From the NCBI GenBank assembly GCA_025769875.1, contig JAGFNK010000842.1:1-20373 (forward strand): 20,373 nt of DNA, read 5' to 3'. The notes under the pieces are model-generated. The model was not told where the DNA came from. It ran no database searches and saw nothing but the letters and a program-made list of their open reading frames with translations. Of the stretch, positions 9,207 through 17,260 are shown piece by piece (position 1 is the first letter of the stretch; every line of letters starts with the position of its first letter). This stretch comes from Russula earlei. Its lineage: Eukaryota; Basidiomycota; Agaricomycetes; Russulales; Russulaceae. Position numbers and translations under genes: made by a program.

Positions 9207-9871
9207 GAGAGTATACAGGGCAAGGGATGTGACAGGAAATGGGACAAAGCTAAGCTTGGGGCATTCCCCAGCTTTTACAGGCACTTAAATACTGTATGTA
9301 GCAAGGCTGTACAGTACTATATGTGGAACAATAGATAAAAAGGTGAGCCAATAGCAAAAGAGTATCAATGACAAGTGAAACACAAGGAGGTAAAGTGATA
9401 GCTGTCAATCAATATCAAGGGATGAAATGGTAACCAAAGGGACTAGGGTGACAAAAGAGAACAATAACAGAAGAGGTTAGTGACGAACCAACAAGGGGGT
9501 AATTCATGACAGATAGCATAGTATGCATAACCCTATTGCCATAAGGAGATGGTCCTTAAAGGAGTATCCCAGGGGTAGAGAGTGCCATAAACAAATGGAC
9601 AGTCTGAAGACTGTCCACTACTTTATTGAGCGCTTATATACTACAAGAGAGCTGCTAAGTAGGGAACAAGTCATAACCTTGTTATCAAGCACAATAGACG
9701 GATGAGTAAGAAGTTGGAGTATGCTTACTGAGCATGCTCAGTCATGCTCAGTAAGCTGCTGAGTAAGAAGGCTTCTCTTGATGAGTAAGAGCCTTTACTG
9801 TCCATGTGTTCACTGTCATGAACCATTCTCTGGAGAGGGCCCTTGAAGGACCCTTCCTTATAAGAGGAAAC
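9207..9871. other. Spacer between the two inverted elements, with remnants of another LTR
   Basis: No gene is visible in these 665 bp. 9487-9500 reads CAACAAGGGGGTAA, a polypurine tract like those of elements A and B, followed within a few bases by TGACAG, which could open an LTR on the + strand. The stretch 9561-9641, read on the - strand, closely resembles 4487-4560 (GTATATAAGC, CAGACTGTCCATTTGT, CCTGGG-TACTCC), so the direction of the remnant is unresolved. A 22-bp near-palindrome lies at 9596-9617. A 14-bp inverted repeat lies at 9723-9736/9743-9756, with a perfect 16-bp palindrome (ACTGAGCATGCTCAGT) at 9727-9742. GAGTAAGA occurs three times between 9700 and 9790. Confidence 0.6.
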
Positions 9872-10365
9872 TGTCACCGACTGGGGGCGGTGTCGCTGAC
9901 AAATCGGTTCACGCGTGAGACGAGCGCAGCGAGTCGAGCGAGACACTAAGTCTTCGCAAATTTCGGGGGTCTCGGAGACGATATTGCCGAGGCAAATATG
10001 TTCCGCGGAGAAGGGAAACTGCGAATAAGCCTTTGCGTTGAGAAGGTTTATGAACAGAAGAGGTTTCAGACGAAGTGCTTGATGTCTTGCAAGCCTACAA
10101 GTCCTGAAGTTCGAAATCCAGTGATATTTCACAGGAGAACAAGCTTAGGGCTTGTTCTCTGTTACGAACAGGTTTATATAGACAGTGTATCCTATATCAA
10201 ATAGCAGACACAAGGTAACAATGAGGCAATCGAGACTAGAGCACGCTGGAAGGTGCTGGTACATGCGAGGCTGGATGAGTCACTAAAACGCACGGGAATC
10301 GTGAGGTCTGTCCGGGTAGGCTTGTCCGGTTGCCGGTCCGGTCCGAAGAGCCGGTTCTTGTGACA
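9872..10365 (-). repeat. 3' LTR of element B
   Basis: A 494-bp LTR that on the - strand starts TGTCACAAGAACCGG and ends GTCGGTGACA. A TATA box lies at 10173-10180 (- strand), followed by the conserved hairpin at 10135-10159. It keeps many CpG sites (for example ACGCGTGAGACGAGCGCAGC near 9913) that are TG or CA in the LTR of element A. Confidence 0.92.
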
Positions 10366-10380
10366 TTACCCCCTTGTTAA
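10366..10380 (-). promoter_or_regulatory. 3' polypurine tract of element B
   Basis: On the - strand TTAACAAGGGGGTAA immediately precedes the TG of the 3' LTR. This is the expected priming site for plus-strand DNA. The first 14 bases recur exactly inside pol at 13027-13040. Confidence 0.87.
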
Positions 10381-10384
10381 CGTC

Positions 10385-11632
10385 CTAAGCGGCGTAGGGG
10401 ATGAGAGTCGATTGACAACGATGGGTGTGAAAATGGATTTGGTCGCGAGGAACTCGACATATTCTATCGGTCTTGCACCGTCGATGTGGGTTTCTGCAAT
10501 GATCAGCTATGTGCCCGTGGCGGTTGCAAAGGACGCAGATGGCGATCTTAGGGCACTTGAAGGTGTCGTGTCCTGCATCGTGGCACCAAGCACACTTGTC
10601 CGAAAGTCGAGGGGTGAACTGATACCACGGATCTAGTAAGGCTTCCTTGGCATCTTTATGTTCTTGGTTGGTGAGTTGGGGCATGGTTCCAAACAAGACT
10701 CGTGGTTCGAGACGTGCTTTGGCGTTGGCTTTGGCCAGTTTAACTTCCGCGTCCCTGACTTCCCACACCATGTCGTGGTATCTTTCGCGAGCGGTGACGA
10801 GACTGTTCGCCATTTGTCGTGTTTTCTTTATGGCGAACCGGTAGCGACGCACTTCTGCCTCTAGGGATAGGTCTTGCTCAAACCTAAGTGCCTCGTCTAT
10901 AGCCTTGGTGTGTCTGAGGCCTTCTTTAAACAGGAAGGCATCTTTCTGTGTAAGAAGGGGACGAGGGTAGGGGTCGGCTCTAGCTCGAATGGGAATGCGA
11001 TGAGTGGGACATCCGGGACCATAAGTGGCTAGCAAAGAGGGGAAGCCATGTGTCAGGTCAGGGAGAACGAAGCGAGGAGGAAGTGTGTCGTCTTCATTGC
11101 CTGGGTCTGGGATCAGTAGGTCGAGTCCAAGGTCTCCTTCTTCCCAACCTTCTCCAAGTTCCTCCAGTTCTGAGAGTTGGGTGCGATTAGCTGGTGGTTT
11201 GTAGATGGGGGGAGGAGTTCTTTCGCGGCTTATGGGGGTGAAGTTCTCGTTTAGCAGGACGATATTTTCGACTTGTTGGATGATGGGCGTGGTAGTACGT
11301 GGGGGAATTGGAATGGGGTCAGGTGAAGGGGAGCGAACGTGATAGGAAGGACTGCGAGTTCTGACGGGAGAGTTGGTTCCTCGAGTAGGGGATCGATTGC
11401 CAAAGGCTCACAGTATGGTGGTGAGGGAATCGTCTTCCCATAGTTCGCGTGCTTGTACGATCATTGCAGCGTGCTGTGCTGCTCGTCGGATGAGTATTCT
11501 GGTGTTAATGGTTGCCACTGTCGAGGGAGAGGGTTCTCTAGACAGTGGTAGATGGATAAGTGTAGGGGAATAAGGTGGAGTGGGTACAAGGGTAGCGGTG
11601 GAAGCGGTAGGAGAGTTCTGAGTGGAGGACAT
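10385..11632 (-). pseudogene. ORF3 of element B: Gag-like double zinc-knuckle protein with one nonsense codon
   Basis: Starts with ATG at 11632, 56 nt after the pol stop, and would give about 415 residues ending at TAG 10385-10387. A single TGA at about 11408-11410 interrupts it after LWEDDSLTTIL; element A has a Cys codon there. Domains in order: a Ser/Thr/Pro-rich start, a Pro-rich and acidic middle (LSELEELGEGWEEGDLGLDL), and a charged helical, probably coiled-coil stretch (EALRFEQDLSLEAEVRRYRF onward). Two CCHC knuckles follow (CAWCHDAGHDTFKC and CVLCNRHGHIADHC), then a basic tail. The layout resembles a nucleocapsid protein, so nucleic-acid binding is likely; the role is unknown. The part after the stop is open from 11035 (an internal Met), so a short product is conceivable. 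Confidence 0.8.
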
Positions 11633-11688
11633 GTCTGTTATGTTCTGGGGGTGGAGCGGTAAGGAATGGTTGTTTGTGGGTGGTGTTT

Positions 11689-14600
11689 TTATATTTGGGG
11701 TCGTCCAGCTGAAGCGGAGTAGTATTCTGTTAGAAGTTCTGGAGCGTTGAGGTCGTGGTGATCAACCCATGAGTCATCTGATGCCGGGTATCCCTTCCAA
11801 TGCACGAGGTATTGAAGTTTACGTGTTCGTCCAAATCTTCTTGTGTCTAGAATCGCTTCAATTTCATATTCTTCCTCGTTTTCAACGGTTGGTGGAGGTC
11901 GTGTAAACGGCGTGCCATATTCCTCCGTTTCCTTATAGGGGAGGAGTAAATTGACATGGAAAACGTCATGTATCTTCATCGATGGCGGGAGTTGTAATTG
12001 ATATGCGACCTTGGAAATTCTTTTTGTGATAGGGAATGGGCCGTATCTTTTAGGCATCAGCTTGCGTGTTCCTCGTGTTTTGAGGTTCTTTGCTTCTAAC
12101 CATACAAGGGTTCCTTCTTCCATTTCTTTGATGTCGGGCTTTAGGGGTTGTTGTTTACGTTCTAGAAGTTGTTGGGCGTCTTGTCTTGCTTCTTCTAGTT
12201 GTTTTAGCCGGTTGGTGGATGAGGGTACGTTATTATCTTCTAGACTAATGTTAACTTGGGGTTTGAATCCCATGAGGAGTTCGTGTGGTGATTTTCGTGA
12301 TGTTTCATGTTTCCATGAGTTGTGTGCGTATTCTGCCAAGGGGAGCATTTTTGCCCAGGAATGTGGATGAGTCGTGGTCCAGGGTCTTAGGTATTGTTCT
12401 AGCCATGCGTTCATCCTTTCTGTTTGTCCATCGGTTTGGGGGTGAAATGCGGTGGACATGTTTTGTTTGATGCCTAGATTTTTACATAAGGCTTTAGAGA
12501 AGTTTGATGCGAATCGGGGGTCTCTGTCAGAGATGATTCTTTTAGGGACGCCAAACCAGGGCACGAGGTGTTTCAGATATTCGTGTGCAACGCCTGTTCC
12601 ATCGATCGTTTTGTTGCATGGGATGAACTTTGTTGCTTTGGAGCATCCTTGGTCGACTATAGTAAGGACGCTGTCAAATCCTTCTGATTTGGGTAGATCG
12701 GTGATGAGGTCCATTGATACGTATTGAAACGGGCCTTGTTCAACGTGTGTGTCGAGTGGGAATGTCGTGGCTTTCTTTCTGGGTATATTGGTTTTGGATT
12801 CTTGACATTTGGCGCAGCCTTTGACGTATTGTTCTACAAATTGTCGTAGTCTAGGTCCTTCGTAGTGTTGTTTGACTAAGTCCCAGGTGTTGGCTATTCC
12901 TGGATGTCCTGCAAAAGGGGTGTCGTGGAACTGTCTTAGAATTTCTTGTCGTTTGTCGGGCTTGTCTGATAGGTAGATTTTTTTTGCGAAAATTTCAGGT
13001 GGTAGTAGTGTGGTTTTTTGTTCTTCTACCCCCTTGTTAAGGTCTTTGCGACGAGAAAGTGCATCGGCAATGGTGTGCGTGTGTCCTGGGACATGTTCCA
13101 TGGTGATATTGAAGTCTTGCATGTATTGCATCCATCTGGCTTGTCGTCCTGTTAGTTTCTGTGGTTCTTTGAAGTAGGTAAGATTTTTATGATCTGTTCT
13201 TATTCTGACTGGTTTGTTGGCTCCCAGGAAGAATGGTCGTCCACTTTTTAATCCAAAGATCACTGCTGCTAGTTCTTTGTCGTGAGCCTCGTAGTTTCTT
13301 TCCGCATCTAATAATGTTCTGGAATAGTATGCAATAGGGTGTAAGCCGTCTTCATATTCTTGGGATATGACTGCTCCTATGGCGAATCCTGATGCGTCAG
13401 TATCTAGAATGAATTGTTTTGTCCAGTTGGGAGTGCGGAGTACTGGGTAGGATACACAGGTTTCTTTGAGGGTTTGAAAGGCTTGATCTTCTTTTGTTGT
13501 CCATTGCCATTGTTTGTTCTTTTTTGTTAAGTCATTTAGTGGTCTTGCCTTTATGGAAAAGTTAGGTATAAAATTTCGATAAAAGTTACAAAATCCTAGG
13601 AAACTTCTAACTTCCTTTAGCGTTGATGGGGTTGGCCAGTCTTTAATTCCTTTGACTTTGACGGGGTCCATTGTTATTTTTCCTTCTCCTATGATTACTC
13701 CGAGGTATTCTACCTTCTTTTTGTGGAATTGACATTTTTCCGGTTTAAGATAGAGGTCGTGTTGTCTTAGTTTAGATAGTATGTGGTTGACTTTGAGTGT
13801 GTGTTCTGTTTCATCATTTTGTGTAGCGATGATGATGTCATCCATATAGATCTTTAACCATCCTTGCGCGAGTTCTTCTTGAAAGATGTCATCCATCATA
13901 GTTTGAAAGGTGGCTGGGGAATTTGTCAGGCCGAAGAACATTACCGTGGGTTCGAATAGTCCGTCACTAGTCTTGAAGGCGGCTTTCCATTTGTCTCCTT
14001 CTTTAATTCGAATGTTGTTGTAGCCCCACCTGACATCGAACTTGGTAAAAAGTTCTTTTCCTGCTAAGGCGTGGATAAGTTCTGGAATCAGGGGTAGTGG
14101 ATATACATTGGGTATTGTCCATTTATTTAGGTTTCTATAGTCTTGCACTGGTCGAAATTTTCCATCCTTTTTCTTTATAAGGAAGAATCCACTGGCGTAT
14201 GGCGAATTGGATCTTCTTATCCGTTTAAGTCGTAGGTTTTGTTCAAGGAATTTTCCCTGTTCTTCTTTTTCCTTTGGTGATAAGGGGTACACTCTGCAGT
14301 TGATCGTTGTTGGGGCGTCTGATTTTAAGTCAATGGCGTGATCCCATTTCCTTGGTCCAGGGAACCTTTCCGACTCTTGCTCCATAAATACTTGTCCGTA
14401 TTGATGGTATTGGTGAGGAACTATTTCTTGCCAGGTTTTTTGTTCGTTCTGCATTTGTGATTCTGCCAGTTGTTGTGCTATGGTCGTTTTACGTATTTGG
14501 GTTTGTAGCCATAGTTCATCGCCTTCTTCCCAGTCTACCAACGCTTTGATCCATGTTGGGGTTTCTTGGTCTCCTTTGAGGATGACTTTTCCCTTGATGG

Positions 14601-15000
14601 TTCCTTTGGACCAGTTTATCTTTGGATTGGTCGATTCTAGAAATGGGTATCCGAGGATGATATCATCTTGTCCTATGTCTGCAACCAAGAATTGATGTAT
14701 ATTTTTTTGTCCCAATAGTTTCAGTTCTAGTTGGACCATTTGGGTGATTTTTCCTAAGCGGTTAAGTGTTCCATCGACGTTTTTGACATTTCTGGTTGGA
14801 ACCAGTTTTCTTGTTTGTAAGCATAATTCTTTTGTTAACTTGGGAGATATGAAGCATTCAGTAGCCCCACTGTCTATAAGGGCTTTCTTTTCGGCTTTGT
14901 TTGATCCGATGTGCATAGTAGTCATCACTGATATTGACTTTCTTTGAGATCTGTACATGGGATCGATACCTAAAGCTCGAGCAATCGCCGTAATGCTCAA
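11689..15000 (-). CDS. pol: Pol polyprotein of element B (protease, RT, RNase H, integrase, chromodomain)
   Basis: An uninterrupted frame of 1103 codons from the TTG at 15000. That codon is not a proven start: the frame is -1 relative to gag and overlaps its stop by four bases, so Pol is presumably made as Gag-Pol by frameshifting. Domains by approximate residue: aspartic protease (DSG at 43-45); RT 263-440 (YMDD 385-388); RNase H 530-645 (D533/D535, E576, D603); integrase zinc finger (H692, H699, C729, C732); integrase core (D764, D825, E861); GPY/F-like motif (KRYGPFPI 984-991); chromodomain 1045-1094 (YEIEAILDTRRF, VHWKGYPASDDSWVD). It copies genomic RNA into DNA and integrates it; the chromodomain is thought to steer integration to marked chromatin. 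All catalytic residues are present. The sequence at 13027-13040 also acts as a candidate central polypurine tract. Confidence 0.96.
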   Translation of the reverse strand: MSITAIARALGIDPMYRSQRKSISVMTTMHIGSNKAEKKALIDSGATECFISPKLTKELCLQTRKLVPTRNVKNVDGTLNRLGKITQMVQLELKLLGQKNIHQFLVADIGQDDIILGYPFLESTNPKINWSKGTIKGKVILKGDQETPTWIKALVDWEEGDELWLQTQIRKTTIAQQLAESQMQNEQKTWQEIVPHQYHQYGQVFMEQESERFPGPRKWDHAIDLKSDAPTTINCRVYPLSPKEKEEQGKFLEQNLRLKRIRRSNSPYASGFFLIKKKDGKFRPVQDYRNLNKWTIPNVYPLPLIPELIHALAGKELFTKFDVRWGYNNIRIKEGDKWKAAFKTSDGLFEPTVMFFGLTNSPATFQTMMDDIFQEELAQGWLKIYMDDIIIATQNDETEHTLKVNHILSKLRQHDLYLKPEKCQFHKKKVEYLGVIIGEGKITMDPVKVKGIKDWPTPSTLKEVRSFLGFCNFYRNFIPNFSIKARPLNDLTKKNKQWQWTTKEDQAFQTLKETCVSYPVLRTPNWTKQFILDTDASGFAIGAVISQEYEDGLHPIAYYSRTLLDAERNYEAHDKELAAVIFGLKSGRPFFLGANKPVRIRTDHKNLTYFKEPQKLTGRQARWMQYMQDFNITMEHVPGHTHTIADALSRRKDLNKGVEEQKTTLLPPEIFAKKIYLSDKPDKRQEILRQFHDTPFAGHPGIANTWDLVKQHYEGPRLRQFVEQYVKGCAKCQESKTNIPRKKATTFPLDTHVEQGPFQYVSMDLITDLPKSEGFDSVLTIVDQGCSKATKFIPCNKTIDGTGVAHEYLKHLVPWFGVPKRIISDRDPRFASNFSKALCKNLGIKQNMSTAFHPQTDGQTERMNAWLEQYLRPWTTTHPHSWAKMLPLAEYAHNSWKHETSRKSPHELLMGFKPQVNISLEDNNVPSSTNRLKQLEEARQDAQQLLERKQQPLKPDIKEMEEGTLVWLEAKNLKTRGTRKLMPKRYGPFPITKRISKVAYQLQLPPSMKIHDVFHVNLLLPYKETEEYGTPFTRPPPTVENEEEYEIEAILDTRRFGRTRKLQYLVHWKGYPASDDSWVDHHDLNAPELLTEYYSASAGRPQI
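13027..13040 (-). promoter_or_regulatory. Candidate central polypurine tract within pol
   Basis: On the - strand this reads TTAACAAGGGGGTA, identical over 14 nt to the 3' polypurine tract at 10367-10380. It encodes LNKGV between RNase H and integrase and sits near the middle of the element. Element A keeps 13 of the bases at the equivalent place (6134-6146). Lentiviruses and Ty1 have a second plus-strand primer of this kind in a comparable position; its use here is inferred. Confidence 0.6.
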
Positions 15001-16259
15001 GCGTCCGAAAAATCCTCTTCTTTATCCTCATCATCTCCTGTCAGAGCCTTAATGAAGGCTTCTCTTTCCTCTGTCGATAACGCCTTTGCCGCTTTGGCGA
15101 GTTTGTCGGTCGTACTTTCTTCGATTACCTCCACAACGGAGGATTTGGATGTGGTGGTAGTCGCATCTGCGGTTCGTACACGAGTTGCTTCGCGTTTTGG
15201 TTTCGTGGGACAGTCGCAGGCCAAGTGTCCTCGGAGAGAGCAGTGGAAGCACCTTCCTTCTTCTCGGTGTTTTTGTTTTTCTGCCTCGGTGACTGCTTTG
15301 TGAGTGGCGCCCGCGCTGGTATCCATCGCGTTTGGGTCGCGTGGTGGTAGGCGTGCGCGCGGTGCGGTGGTGTTGTTGTTGGTGTTGCCGCGTGTGCCCC
15401 AATTCGAAAGGCGGGCCCAAGGACGGTTAGTGCTTGAGCTAGTATTCCTATTGTGTGTGTTCGCATGGTCAGTTAGGACTGCTCGTCGGCGCATCCAGAC
15501 GCGGTGTTGCTTTTGCGCAGCGCTGATCCAATCGTTGAAGGAGGTCGGATCTTCGAAATTGATGCAGGCTTCGACTAGTGGCTTGGGGAGGCCGCACGCA
15601 AACAGACGCATAACGGTTGGGTCATTTGTGAAGAGTCCTGCACGCTTAGCAAGGACTTGGAAGGCTGAAATATAGCCATCAAGATTGTTGTCTTTCATCT
15701 TCAGTTCTCGGAGTTGGTCTTGCGCACGTTCGCGTTCGGCGTAGTCGACGAATGCATGTTTGAATTTCTGTTGCATGGCTTGCCAGGGATTGAGGCCGAA
15801 GGGGAGTTCTTCAGGGTCGTCAATAATTTCTTGCAGCCATTCATCCATGGTTTCGACCCATCCTTCGACGTCCGGTCCTTCAAGAAGTGACAGGAAGTAC
15901 ACACACTTCTTGATGGGGTCGCGCGTGATTTTGCTGTCGTGGTTCAGGGTCATAAACCTGTGGAAAGCAGTCAGGAAGATGTGGGTGCGGGCCCTGTTGC
16001 CATTGAAGGCCTTTGGGGGAATGCCTTCGAGCTTTCCATTGTCGTAGGAGCGTCCATCGCGGCCATAGTTGGCGCGTGTGTCGTAGTCGTCAGGATCGGG
16101 GCTCGGAGGTCGTCTTCCACGTCCTCCGAAGCCTTGGAATTGACTGGGTCGGGGAAAGGCTCGCGTTGTGCTGGACGACGTGAGTTGCGGGGGGATGGGT
16201 GCTTCTGGTTCGTCGTCGGTAACATGGACTTGAGTCGTCATGGGGGGTTCTTGTTCCAT
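14997..16259 (-). CDS. gag: Gag polyprotein of element B
   Basis: 420 residues from ATG at 16259 to TGA at 14997-14999. It forms the virus-like particle in the cytoplasm and packages the element RNA. The N-terminus is Pro-rich and probably disordered (1-75). Residues about 80-255 are the retrotransposon capsid region (PPKAFNGNRARTHIFLTAFH; ending near FNDWISAAQKQHRVWMRRRA). A linker rich in Asn/Thr/Arg follows, then a nucleocapsid knuckle at 337-350 (CFHCSLRGHLACDC), and an acidic end. The frame overlaps pol by four bases. The pol frame is closed by a TAA about 24 nt upstream of its TTG, so any -1 shift must occur within the last eight or so codons, which include a run of five T. The start was chosen as the first ATG of the frame next to the point where similarity to the element stops. 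Confidence 0.93.
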   Translation of the reverse strand: MEQEPPMTTQVHVTDDEPEAPIPPQLTSSSTTRAFPRPSQFQGFGGRGRRPPSPDPDDYDTRANYGRDGRSYDNGKLEGIPPKAFNGNRARTHIFLTAFHRFMTLNHDSKITRDPIKKCVYFLSLLEGPDVEGWVETMDEWLQEIIDDPEELPFGLNPWQAMQQKFKHAFVDYAERERAQDQLRELKMKDNNLDGYISAFQVLAKRAGLFTNDPTVMRLFACGLPKPLVEACINFEDPTSFNDWISAAQKQHRVWMRRRAVLTDHANTHNRNTSSSTNRPWARLSNWGTRGNTNNNTTAPRARLPPRDPNAMDTSAGATHKAVTEAEKQKHREEGRCFHCSLRGHLACDCPTKPKREATRVRTADATTTTSKSSVVEVIEESTTDKLAKAAKALSTEEREAFIKALTGDDEDKEEDFSDA

Positions 16260-16308
16260 CGTTTCTTCACACGACGGACAGGAATGGATAAGTCCAGTCC
16301 ACTAAAAC

Positions 16309-16355
16309 TCAACTCAGTGGTCAATAAAGGTGAAATATATTGACCACTGAATTGA
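16309..16355. repeat. Hairpin: 18-bp inverted repeat, 11-nt loop, at the element B junction
   Basis: TCAACTCAGTGGTCAATA (16309-16326) pairs with TATTGACCACTGAATTGA (16338-16355) with one mismatch. It lies 50 bp outside the gag start of element B, where the LTR and leader should be, so it may mark the end of whatever removed or replaced the 5' LTR. Confidence 0.75.
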
Positions 16356-16708
16356 CTCAGCTCAGATTACAAATTATTTTAAAACAATTGATTGATTTGT
16401 TGCCCTCTCCTCATGCATCGCATTATTGTAAATATGTCAACCCAAACAATTAGAACTTAGTCAAATGCTTAAGAGAGGGCAGCTCAGTGCCCAAGTTATG
16501 TAACCTAAGATGCAACATGAGTCGCCCCGAATCACCAGGGGGATCATATACACTTAATTTGCCCGATCAATTTAGCCTTAGCAGACTCGGATAAACTTAA
16601 CACAATGGCGTATGTTAATACATGGATTTATATTGAATAAATCGAGACATAAAGTGCATCCACAAATATGACACCAAATTTTAAATAGGAACGGTCTACT
16701 CATTACAT

Positions 16709-16772
16709 GGCGATAATCGGCCGATGGGGATCAATTGCACCCGATGGGGATCAATCGCCTCGATGACAGAGA
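16709..16772 (+). repeat. GGCCGATGGGGATCAAT repeat, copy downstream of the kinase gene
   Basis: 16709-16735 matches 19889-19915 at 25 of 27 positions. Within this copy CCGATGGGGATCAAT occurs twice, at 16721-16735 and 16741-16755. The second occurrence, extended to 16772 (through CGATGACAGAGA), matches 19901-19932 at about 29 of 32 positions. The two copies are direct repeats on either side of the kinase gene. Confidence 0.75.
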
Positions 16773-17260
16773 CTGACCACACAGATTAAACTCAACGCGA
16801 AGATCTGGGCTTTACATTTTGTTACAATTTTACTCGAGCCAAATAATATAGTTAGCATTCTTATAATTGAATCTTGTTTGTATTTTCCCACTAAGAACCA
16901 AGTCTGTGTTGAAGGCAGCGGGCGGCGGCTTGCTGAGTTCGCGAAAACACACACAAAAGAAGGGACAAAACAGGTCTCTTGTTCCAAGGCGTAACTAGAG
17001 TTTCTACATACGAGACGCGATCTATGAGAGAGGGGGATATTGGGGGATTGGGGAGACAGAAAGACGCGAGTTGGGAGTGCGATACATGGATGTGGAACAA
17101 GACGAGCCAGAGCGATGAGCTGCGATGAAAGAGGGTCGAGAGCTGGCTGGGCAGCGGAGGTGGAACCGGTACGCGATGAAAGAGAGTCGAGAGCAATGAC
17201 GCAGGGCTGGAATGGGATGCCGCCTTACAGCGGGACACTGTGTGACGACGTACTAAAGAA

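Larger units (their letters stand above)
9872..16259 (-). mobile_element. Element B: largely intact Ty3/gypsy chromovirus lacking a visible 5' LTR
   Basis: Read on the - strand: gag (14997-16259), pol (11689-15000), ORF3 (10385-11632), polypurine tract (10366-10380) and 3' LTR (9872-10365). Gag and Pol are uninterrupted and keep all catalytic motifs. The only coding damage I see is one stop codon in ORF3. Upstream of gag neither a primer-binding site nor an LTR is recognisable up to the end of the window. The element is therefore 5'-truncated or has been separated from its 5' LTR by rearrangement. Its 3' flank GAAAC (9867-9871) would be the target duplication, with no partner in view. Without a 5' LTR it should not transpose by itself. 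Confidence 0.93.
16262..17260. other. Gene-free stretch between element B and the kinase gene
   Basis: AT-rich to about 16900, then more mixed. Apart from the hairpin at 16309-16355 and the GATGGGGATCAAT repeats at 16709-16772, the only structure seen is a direct repeat GCGATGAAAGAGRGTCGAGAGC at 17122-17143 and 17173-17194 (period 51). Short open frames on both strands (for example 16891-17238 -, 17040-17444 +) show no domain or family resemblance. Presumably it contains the 3' UTR of the kinase gene. Confidence 0.6.

Noticed and set aside
10412..10864. Open frames on + strand opposite ORF3
   Set aside because: Antisense to the zinc-knuckle ORF, which is matched in frame by element A.
12011..12727. 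Open frames on + strand opposite the integrase
   Set aside because: Shadows of the - strand pol, whose catalytic motifs are certain.
16309..16355. Helitron 3' end (hairpin followed by CTRR)
   Set aside because: No CTRR lies at the right distance on either strand, and no Rep/helicase gene is present.
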